Shown: piece after piece, positions 1 to 5,077 of the stretch | How positions within the stretch are numbered: the first letter of the stretch is position 1 | Layout: each line of letters begins with the position of its first letter | NCBI GenBank assembly: GCA_025455505.1 | Contig: JALOMK010000191.1 | Coordinates: 1 to 5,077 of the forward strand | Reading direction: 5' to 3' | Length of the DNA stretch: 5,077 nucleotides | DNA from: Bacteroidales bacterium | GTDB taxonomy: Bacteria > Bacteroidota > Bacteroidia > Bacteroidales > VadinHA17 | Translations under genes and position numbers: made by a program | Notes under the pieces: generated by a model | Database searches by the model: none | The model's input: the letters and a program-made list of their open reading frames with translations, nothing else | What the model was told of the DNA's origin: nothing

Positions 1-598
1 TGAATGGGTAAGGAATGATGTTGCCCGCTTTTACGTGCAGATCTTTGATGCCACCCTTGCCAACTATGTTGGAGAAATGCCGGGGATATGCGTGTTTGCT
101 GAGACCTGCGGCGATGCCCTTGTAATGGAGCATAACGGCGATGTGTATTCCTGCGATCATTTTGTGTACCCCGAATACTACCTTGGAAACATCGAGGAGA
201 AAGACATGGTGTCAATGGTCAGGTCGCAGACCCAGTTTGACTTCGGAATAAACAAGCGAAACAAGCTTCCCGCCTACTGCCTGCGCTGTGAGGTGCGATA
301 TGCCTGCCACGGGGAATGTCCAAAGCACAGGTTTATACTCACTCCCGACGGCAAGCCGGGCCTGAATTACCTTTGCAGGGCCTACAAGATGTTTTTCAGC
401 CATGCGGAGCCATACATGGAGTTCATGGCAAGGGAGCTCAAGGCCAAAAGGCCGCCTTCAAATGTAATGCAGTGGATCAGGAACAAGGAGAACCAGGTTG
501 TCAGGCCTGCAATCCCCGAGCGCAATTCCCCCTGTCCCTGCGGCAGCGGGAAGAAATTCAAGAACTGCTGTGCCGGCTTGCCGATCTACAGGCAGTGA
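1..598 (+). CDS. Anaerobic sulfatase-maturating enzyme (radical SAM/SPASM), C-terminal part, 5' truncated
   Basis: Radical SAM enzyme that oxidises the active-site Ser or Cys of sulfatases to formylglycine in the cytoplasm. The frame is open from base 2 to the left edge, starting EWVRNDVARFYVQ, so the gene is truncated; the GTG at 35 is internal. 198 residues are visible. The CxxxCxxC radical SAM motif should lie upstream and is not seen. Visible cysteines C30, C36, C51, C93, C96, C102, C106 and C125 match almost exactly the spacing of the eight ligands of the two auxiliary [4Fe-4S] clusters in Clostridium perfringens anSME. Asp52, directly after C51 (SCDHF), fits that enzyme's proposed catalytic base Asp277. 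The end carries a SEC-C motif (CPCGSGKKFKNCC, about residues 178-190), a zinc-binding module first known from SecA. The gene converges on three sulfatase genes, its likely substrates. Family call is firm; full length and start are unknown. Confidence 0.93.
   Translation, partial: EWVRNDVARFYVQIFDATLANYVGEMPGICVFAETCGDALVMEHNGDVYSCDHFVYPEYYLGNIEEKDMVSMVRSQTQFDFGINKRNKLPAYCLRCEVRYACHGECPKHRFILTPDGKPGLNYLCRAYKMFFSHAEPYMEFMARELKAKRPPSNVMQWIRNKENQVVRPAIPERNSPCPCGSGKKFKNCCAGLPIYRQ
518..571 (+). other. SEC-C zinc-binding motif at the maturase C-terminus
   Basis: This encodes ERNSPCPCGSGKKFKNCC, which fits the SEC-C pattern C-x-C-x8-C-C. In SecA this motif binds zinc and contacts SecB and the ribosome, and it also occurs alone on many unrelated proteins. 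Here it is joined to an anaerobic sulfatase maturase after a basic linker (about visible residues 143-172). Its four cysteines are separate from the eight that serve the auxiliary iron-sulfur clusters. Role in the maturase is not known to me. Confidence 0.8.
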
Positions 599-619
599 TG
601 CGATAAGACTGGATTAACC

Positions 620-2185
620 TTATTTTGCGGCCGGGAGAAATGATTTAAGAGATTCATCCGTATCCCTGAACTGCACCCTCAGTTTTTCAAGCCTTTCATG
701 CAGGTCGCCGCGAATTGCAGCATATGCAGGATCGCCATATAGATTCTTCATCTCCATCGGGTCGGTTTTTAGATCATACAGTTCCCATTCATCTATGTCG
801 TAATAGAAATGCATGAGCTTATATCTTTCCGTGCTTATTCCATAATGCCTTTTCACGCTGTGAACGGCCGGGTATTCGTAATAATGGTAATAGTGTTCCT
901 TTCTCCAGTCTTTCGGTGTTTTACCCATCAGAACGGGAACCATGCTCCGTCCCTGCATGTCAGCAGGAATTTTTACACCGGCCATGTCCAGGATAGTCTC
1001 TGCAAAATCGAGATTTGACACTATATCGCTGTTAACACTGCCGCCTTTTACAACACCAGGCCACTGTATTAGCAGCGGTGTCCTGTACGATTCCTCAAAC
1101 ATGAAGCGTTTATCGAACCAGCCGTGCTCACCCAGGTAGAAGCCCTGGTCGGAGGCATAAATCACTATGGTGTTTTTGTCGAGCCCGTTCGCCTTCAGGT
1201 AATCGAGAAGCTGGCCTACGCTTTTATCGACAGCTGAAATGCATGCAAGATAGTCCTGCATGTATCGCTGGTATTTGTACCTGACAAGTTCATCACCTGT
1301 GAGTCCTGCTTCGTAGAATGCCCTTATGATTGGATCGTAGGTCTTGTTCCAGTCTTCCGCCTGCGCGGCATCCATCCGGTTCAGGCCCGTTGTTTTCATT
1401 TTTCCCTTGTCCTTGTAGAGTTTGAGGTCCTCCTCGAGTCGCATCGTTTTCGAAATCGTCATGTCCTGTTCATGTGCAGCCCGTCCCCTGCCTGAATAAT
1501 CATCGAAGAGAGTAGCCGGTTCGGGAAACTTCATGTTCTTGTAAAGTGTTAGTTCGCGAGGTCCCGGCTGCCATTCCCTGTGCGGTGCCTTATGGTGCAT
1601 CATAAGCATGAATGGCTTTCCGGAGGATTTCACCTCAGAGATCCACTTGAGCGACTTATCAGTAATAAGCTCAGTGACATAGCCATTTTCGGTATGTCTG
1701 CCGTTCTTGTTTATGAAGTCCGGATTATAATAATGGCCCTGTCCCGGAAGCACTTCCCAGTGGTCAAAGCCTGTCGGATCGGATCCGAGGTGCCACTTGC
1801 CTATTATTGCTGTTGAGTAACCCGCTTCCTGTAATAGTTTCGGGAAGGTCTGCTGCGATCCGTCAAATGGGGCCTGTCCTTCGTTTTTCGCGAAACCATT
1901 CAGGTGACTGTATTTTCCTGTCAGCACTACAGCCCTGCAAGGGCCTGAAATTGAATTTGTTACCAGGCACCTGTTAAATCTCATTCCATTGGCAGCTATC
2001 CTGTCAATTCCCGGTGTTGGAGCCATCCTGCCGATCTGGTGTCCGTACGCACTGATTGCCTGGTAGGCATGGTCATCGGACATTATGTAAATTATATTCG
2101 GGCGCGCCTGTCCCTTCTGTGAGAGTGCCGGCTGTAATACTGCGGCTGTGCCAAGGGCAGTAAGTAATGTAATTTTGGTTTTCAT
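620..2185 (-). CDS. Secreted family S1 sulfatase, N-acetylglucosamine-6-sulfatase / mucin-desulfating type
   Basis: Complete 521-residue sulfatase that hydrolyses sulfate esters on glycans, probably in the periplasm. A signal peptide spans about residues 1-22 (hydrophobic core, possible cut after ALS). Metal ligands appear as D37-D38 (MSDD) and D346-Q347 (ASDQG). The active-site motif is S80-G-P-C-R84, so the formylglycine precursor is serine, the type that anSME matures. Further expected residues are K130 and H132 in GKWHLG, H198 or H202 in HHKAPH, and K359 after GEHGWFD. Residues 215-310 form an insertion with [17 protein letters not shown], and the C-terminus (about 430-521) looks like the DUF4976-type sulfatase tail. 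From memory these features, with [21 protein letters not shown], fit the GlcNAc-6-O-sulfatase-like group (probably SulfAtlas S1_11). Substrate is inferred, not shown. The ATG at 2185 is supported by the signal peptide and a weak AGGAA just upstream. Last of three co-directional sulfatase genes. Confidence 0.9.
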   Translation of the reverse strand: MKTKITLLTALGTAAVLQPALSQKGQARPNIIYIMSDDHAYQAISAYGHQIGRMAPTPGIDRIAANGMRFNRCLVTNSISGPCRAVVLTGKYSHLNGFAKNEGQAPFDGSQQTFPKLLQEAGYSTAIIGKWHLGSDPTGFDHWEVLPGQGHYYNPDFINKNGRHTENGYVTELITDKSLKWISEVKSSGKPFMLMMHHKAPHREWQPGPRELTLYKNMKFPEPATLFDDYSGRGRAAHEQDMTISKTMRLEEDLKLYKDKGKMKTTGLNRMDAAQAEDWNKTYDPIIRAFYEAGLTGDELVRYKYQRYMQDYLACISAVDKSVGQLLDYLKANGLDKNTIVIYASDQGFYLGEHGWFDKRFMFEESYRTPLLIQWPGVVKGGSVNSDIVSNLDFAETILDMAGVKIPADMQGRSMVPVLMGKTPKDWRKEHYYHYYEYPAVHSVKRHYGISTERYKLMHFYYDIDEWELYDLKTDPMEMKNLYGDPAYAAIRGDLHERLEKLRVQFRDTDESLKSFLPAAK

Positions 2186-2233
2186 AGTTTCCTGAATTCA
2201 GTATTTCGGATTAGTCTTTGTCAACAGTCAAAC
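2186..2233 (-). promoter_or_regulatory. 48-bp gap between the second and third sulfatase genes, with weak ribosome binding site
   Basis: This gap lies upstream of the 2185 start. On the minus strand the last bases before the ATG read AGGAAACT, giving a weak Shine-Dalgarno-like AGGAA three bases from the start codon. No convincing Bacteroidota promoter (TTTG ... TAnnTTTG) or hairpin terminator was found, so readthrough from the upstream sulfatases is the simplest model. The gap also holds one copy of the 16-bp leader repeat. Confidence 0.45.
2200..2215 (-). repeat. Leader repeat copy 1 (ACTAATCCGAAATACT)
   Basis: On the minus strand this 16-mer matches the one at 3911-3926 in 14 of 16 positions. 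It ends 15 bases before the ATG at 2185. Being in the leader of a co-directional sulfatase gene is suggestive, but two copies are too few to assign a function. Confidence 0.4.
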
Positions 2234-3910
2234 TCATTTTATTTCAAAGGTTCCCTTCAGTTCAGGGCTGTCGCCATAGCCGTACCTGACTGCCTTAACC
2301 CTTATTCTGTAAGATCCCGGCTTCAGATGAAGCGGACCGGAATAGAGCAGCCAGCGGGGATTTGCCTTCTCTTCAAAAGTATACACAAGCGATGAACCGT
2401 GTGTGGGGCAATAGAACCCGAGAGTCATGGGCGATGTATAAGTTCCGCCGGTACGGTAGTTTTTTGCGGACCTGTCCTCAGGGGAGTTAATTATGAAATA
2501 TGGCATATCGGTCACGGGCTGTTTCCCGCCTGGCCACATCATGTTTACTAGTTCAGGTTCATTCATGTGTCCCATGTCGCCTGTTTCGAGAGTCCATTTT
2601 TCATGCAGCTTTCTCATTTCCGACAATACCGTAGCCATGGCGCGATCAGAGGCAATATTCACAAGCTGGTAGGGATCTTTTATGACGTCGTATAGCTCTT
2701 CGGGCGGTCTCGAGTATGCCATCCATGCTTTCTGGGGACCGCTGAGCCTGTTTTCGGCATCGAGGCGAAGCATCTCCCTGTAAATTGGCATATTGCTGAG
2801 GTATGGCACCCAGATGGGGAAAGGTTCATTCGGGTAGTAGTTCCTTATATACAGGAAGTTACGTGTTCGCACCGACCTTATCATGTCATATGATTCATCA
2901 ACGCGGTCCCTTGCTGCGAATACGGCCTCCCTTGAAAAATTCTCACCCTGTTCGCCAAGAAAAGGCTTCCCCTGCATATGTGCGGGCACAGTAATGCCGG
3001 CCATTGAGAGTACCGTTGGTCCGAAATCGATTGAACTAATAAGCCTGTCGTCGACGCTGCCCCCTTTTATCTTTCCCGGCCATTTAATTATAAGCGGGAT
3101 ATTAAGTCCTGAATCGTAGAGCCATCTCTTGCTTCTTGGCAGGCCGTCGCCATGATCGCCCCAAAAGAAAATTATAGTGTTTTCGAGTTCGCCTTCCCTT
3201 TCGAGTTCGCTGACAAGGGCTCCTACAACGGAATCAAGTCTTGCAACATTATCGTACATTTTTGCAAGATTGAGCCTGATTGTGTCAGTGTCGGGATAAT
3301 ATGGCGGCAGTTTAACTTTACGGGGATCGGTTTTCACAGCCTTAAGGTTCCAGTTCTGGCTCTCATGGGTGCCTGTCCAGTTGAATACTGCAAAGAATGG
3401 CTGGTTCTTGTCGGGCCTGTTTCTGTAGTGTGCATTCCGGCTGCATTCATCCCAGATGCTTGCCGGGACAGGGTCCTTTGCAAACTGGTAATCAGTTTTA
3501 TTGTTATTTGTGCAATAATAGCCTGCCGTCCTCATATATTCGGTGAATGCCTTGACATAGTGCGGAGGCACGGCGGTGAACTGAACCGGGTTATCTACTG
3601 ATCGCCTGTAGGATGTGGTTCGCATGTGCATGCATCCTATTGAAGTCTGGTACATGCCCGTGATAACCCCGGCCCTTACCGGCGCAGAGATTGCTGCTGT
3701 TGTGAATACATTTGTGAATCTTGCTCCCTGGGATGCCAGCCTGTCGATATTGGGTGTATTTGCAAGCTTGTCGCCATAGCAGCCCATGTGCGGACTCAGG
3801 TCCTCCGTCGATATCCAGATTATATTGGGTCGCCTTTCAGGCTTCTGGGCCGAGGCATTGAAAGCGAGCAGTGAAGCTGCTCCCAGTCCGATTACAGGTC
3901 TTAGAATCAT
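2234..3910 (-). CDS. Secreted divergent family S1 sulfatase with chitobiase-C-like C-terminal domain
   Basis: Complete 558-residue sulfatase with a signal peptide (about residues 1-21, NASA-QK). The active-site motif is S75-A-P-V-R79 (codons TCT..AGG), again a serine precursor for anSME. The alkaline-phosphatase-like fold is supported by NIIWISTEDLSP, NTPNIDRLASQGARF, WGDHGDG (D252-H253), K261 and the strand IPLIIKWPGKIKGG. Two sites depart from textbook sulfatases: the first metal pair is E36-D37 instead of D-D, and the usual GKWHLG is replaced by NNNKTDYQF (K138). In my recollection both occur in a Bacteroidota/Planctomycetes clade often annotated heparan N-sulfatase-like, so this is probably active, but the substrate is unknown. 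After a linker with EPELVNMMWPGGKQP, residues about 485-558 resemble the chitobiase/beta-hexosaminidase C-terminal (Fn3-associated) domain. It starts 15 bp after the upstream sulfatase stop, pointing to co-transcription; no Shine-Dalgarno is visible. Confidence 0.88.
   Translation of the reverse strand: MILRPVIGLGAASLLAFNASAQKPERRPNIIWISTEDLSPHMGCYGDKLANTPNIDRLASQGARFTNVFTTAAISAPVRAGVITGMYQTSIGCMHMRTTSYRRSVDNPVQFTAVPPHYVKAFTEYMRTAGYYCTNNNKTDYQFAKDPVPASIWDECSRNAHYRNRPDKNQPFFAVFNWTGTHESQNWNLKAVKTDPRKVKLPPYYPDTDTIRLNLAKMYDNVARLDSVVGALVSELEREGELENTIIFFWGDHGDGLPRSKRWLYDSGLNIPLIIKWPGKIKGGSVDDRLISSIDFGPTVLSMAGITVPAHMQGKPFLGEQGENFSREAVFAARDRVDESYDMIRSVRTRNFLYIRNYYPNEPFPIWVPYLSNMPIYREMLRLDAENRLSGPQKAWMAYSRPPEELYDVIKDPYQLVNIASDRAMATVLSEMRKLHEKWTLETGDMGHMNEPELVNMMWPGGKQPVTDMPYFIINSPEDRSAKNYRTGGTYTSPMTLGFYCPTHGSSLVYTFEEKANPRWLLYSGPLHLKPGSYRIRVKAVRYGYGDSPELKGTFEIK
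2237..2473 (-). other. Chitobiase-C / Fn3-associated-like domain at the sulfatase C-terminus
   Basis: This encodes roughly residues 480-558 of the middle sulfatase. The pattern is a beta-rich module: SPMTLGFYCPTHGSSLVYTF, then PRWLLYSGPLHLKPGSYRIR, and a final VKAVRYGYGDSPELKGTFEI. It matches the family layout 'PT.G..I.YT ... P.W..Y.GPI.L..G...LRAKA...GY.DS....F.I', which is recognised from memory rather than by a profile search. Such domains are found appended to glycan-active enzymes. A role in substrate presentation or binding is an inference; structural support of the catalytic domain is equally possible. Boundaries are approximate. Confidence 0.6.
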
Positions 3911-3926
3911 AGTATTTCGTATTAAT
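3911..3926 (-). repeat. Leader repeat copy 2 (ATTAATACGAAATACT), abutting the start codon
   Basis: On the minus strand this fills the whole 15-bp gap between the upstream sulfatase stop (TGA 3926-3928) and the ATG at 3908-3910, overlapping the stop codon by one base. It agrees in 14 of 16 bases with the copy at 2200-2215. It lacks any Shine-Dalgarno sequence; an A/T-rich leader of this kind is common before Bacteroidota genes, where initiation often does not depend on Shine-Dalgarno pairing. Distance to the start differs between the copies. Confidence 0.4.
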
Positions 3927-5077
3927 CATTTAACGCTGCCGGCTTTCCTCCTGTTGGCACCAGGGGCTCCGGTATAATCATCTCCAAGGTCGTTGCGTGC
4001 CGCTGTGGCCAAGCGCAGCAATTCAGCAACAATTTCGGGATATTGTTCCACGACGTTGTAGTTTTCACCGGGATCTCTTCTGAGGTCATATAATTCGTTC
4101 GCTTTAATTTCAATGCTGATTGTCCTGCCAGGCCATCCGTCCCTTCCCGGCGCTGCACCAACATAAGAGATTGCCTTATGAGGAAGAACCAGTTTCCAGT
4201 AATCGCGTTGTACGGCCTCGAGAGTATTCTGCTGATAGTAGTAATAGAATTCGCGGCGCGGAGTTGCAGAATTATCACCTCCAAGAAGCGGGAGCAGGCT
4301 CACGCCGTCGATTTTCCTTGAGGGAAGAGCAGCACCTGTTATTTCGGCTATTGTCGGCAATAAATCGATTGATGATGCAAGCTTATTGCAGATGCTGCCC
4401 GCGGGAATTACACCTGGCCAAAGCATTATGCACGGCACTCTCTGTCCTCCTTCCCAGCTTGTGCCTTTTCCTTCGCGCAATCCGCCCGTAGTTCCGGCAT
4501 GGTTTCCGAAATTAAGCCAGGGTCCGTTATCGCTGGTGAAGATCACGAGAGTGTTATTTTCAATGCCGTTCCTTTGAAGCGCCTTCATTATCTCGCCTAC
4601 TGACCAGTCGACTTCCATCATTACATCACCGTACAGGCCCTGCCTGCTTTTTCCCCTGAATTTTTCAGATACTCCCAATGGTATATGTACCATTGAATGA
4701 GGAAGATACAGGAAGAATCTTTCATTCCTGTTCTTTTCGATGAACTTCACAGCCCTTTCGGTATAGTCGCTTGTCAGCCTGTCCTGGTCTGCGAGAGTCC
4801 GTACTTCTCCCGTCTTGTCATTTCCGTTTATAAGCGGAAGTACGGGATATTTCATTTTATTGCTTGTTGTATCCTTCAGGTGGATAGGGACACCGTCGAA
4901 GTCAACAGGCCACATGTCATTTGAATATGGTATTCCGTAATACTCATCAAAACCATGTTGCAGGGGCAGGAATGGAGGCAGGTGTCCGAGGTGCCATTTC
5001 CCTATAACAGATGTCCTGTATCCTTTTGTCTTAAGAATTTCGGCAATTGTTGTTTCCTCGCTGCTGATGCCAGTCTG
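3926..5077 (-). CDS. Arylsulfatase-A-like family S1 sulfatase, N-terminus cut by window edge
   Basis: The frame runs open from the right edge to a TGA at 3926-3928, giving 383 visible residues that begin QTGISSEETTIAEILKTKGY. The ATG at 4915 is internal, because SVIGKWHLGHLPPFLPLQHG, a core sulfatase motif, lies upstream of it. The active-site Ser/Cys motif, first metal ligands and signal peptide must lie beyond the window, so maturation type is not visible. Seen are K27 and H29 of GKWHLG, H131 (SMVHIP), D183-N184 (TSDNGP, second metal pair), H193, and K204 in GLREGKGTSWEGG. The end (ELYDLRRDPGENYNV, then LGDDYTGAPGANRRKAG) is typical of arylsulfatase A/GALNS-like enzymes. From memory the closest group may be SulfAtlas S1_16, which includes galactose/GalNAc-4-sulfatases; this is tentative. 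It is the most upstream of the three sulfatases seen here, so the operon promoter is off-window. Confidence 0.9.
   Translation of the reverse strand, partial: QTGISSEETTIAEILKTKGYRTSVIGKWHLGHLPPFLPLQHGFDEYYGIPYSNDMWPVDFDGVPIHLKDTTSNKMKYPVLPLINGNDKTGEVRTLADQDRLTSDYTERAVKFIEKNRNERFFLYLPHSMVHIPLGVSEKFRGKSRQGLYGDVMMEVDWSVGEIMKALQRNGIENNTLVIFTSDNGPWLNFGNHAGTTGGLREGKGTSWEGGQRVPCIMLWPGVIPAGSICNKLASSIDLLPTIAEITGAALPSRKIDGVSLLPLLGGDNSATPRREFYYYYQQNTLEAVQRDYWKLVLPHKAISYVGAAPGRDGWPGRTISIEIKANELYDLRRDPGENYNVVEQYPEIVAELLRLATAARNDLGDDYTGAPGANRRKAGSVK

Noticed and set aside
35..598. GTG at 35 as the true start of the maturase
   Set aside because: The frame is open to the window edge and the upstream residues (EWVRNDVARFY) are conserved maturase sequence, so the GTG is internal.
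603..623. Inverted repeat ATAAG...CTTAT between the convergent genes, as a bidirectional terminator
   Set aside because: The stem is only 5 bp and A/T-rich with an 11-base loop, and the second arm overlaps the sulfatase stop codon. It is too weak to call.
2211..2219. TTAGTCTTTG as a Bacteroidota -7 promoter element
   Set aside because: It is on the plus strand, facing into the 3' end of the middle sulfatase, and has three rather than two bases between TA and TTTG.
3152..3601. 149-residue plus-strand open frame inside the middle sulfatase
   Set aside because: It lies wholly antisense to a well-supported sulfatase, has no recognisable domain, and is best explained as a shadow frame.
3922..4284. 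120-residue minus-strand open frame overlapping the arylsulfatase
   Set aside because: It is an alternative frame within conserved sulfatase coding sequence and resembles no protein I recognise.
3926..4915. ATG at 4915 as the start of the arylsulfatase gene
   Set aside because: The same frame continues to the right edge and encodes the core GKWHLG motif upstream of this ATG.

Overview
This window is a sulfatase-rich piece of a carbohydrate-degradation locus. It most likely comes from an anaerobic or facultative member of the Bacteroidota. The reasons are secreted serine-type family S1 sulfatases encoded next to an anaerobic sulfatase-maturating enzyme (anSME), start codons with weak or absent Shine-Dalgarno sequences, and protein sequences resembling Bacteroidales polysaccharide-utilisation sulfatases. 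Genus cannot be fixed from the sequence alone.

Layout: positions 1-598 (+) carry the C-terminal half of an anSME, cut by the left edge, with all auxiliary iron-sulfur cysteines and a C-terminal SEC-C zinc-binding motif. After a 21-bp convergent gap come three sulfatase genes on the minus strand, transcribed right to left. The first in transcription order is an arylsulfatase-A-like gene whose N-terminus lies beyond the right edge (3926-5077). The second is a divergent sulfatase with a chitobiase-C-like tail (2234-3910). The third is an N-acetylglucosamine-6-sulfatase-like (mucin-desulfating type) enzyme (620-2185). Gaps of 15 bp and 48 bp between them suggest one operon whose promoter is off the window. 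No stretch over 50 bp is non-coding, and no RNA gene, mobile element or CRISPR array was seen.

How they work together: the anSME would convert the active-site serine of each sulfatase to formylglycine in the cytoplasm before export. Two of the three sulfatases show a signal peptide and an S-x-P-x-R active-site motif, as expected for anSME substrates. The three sulfatases look like different subfamilies, so they probably remove different sulfate groups from one complex sulfated glycan, such as a mucin, glycosaminoglycan or algal polysaccharide. No SusC/SusD pair, glycoside hydrolase or regulator is visible to name the substrate.

I found no clearly new biological system. The points most worth a second look are the non-canonical active site and extra C-terminal domain of the middle sulfatase, the SEC-C tail on the maturase, and a 16-bp repeated leader upstream of two of the sulfatases.
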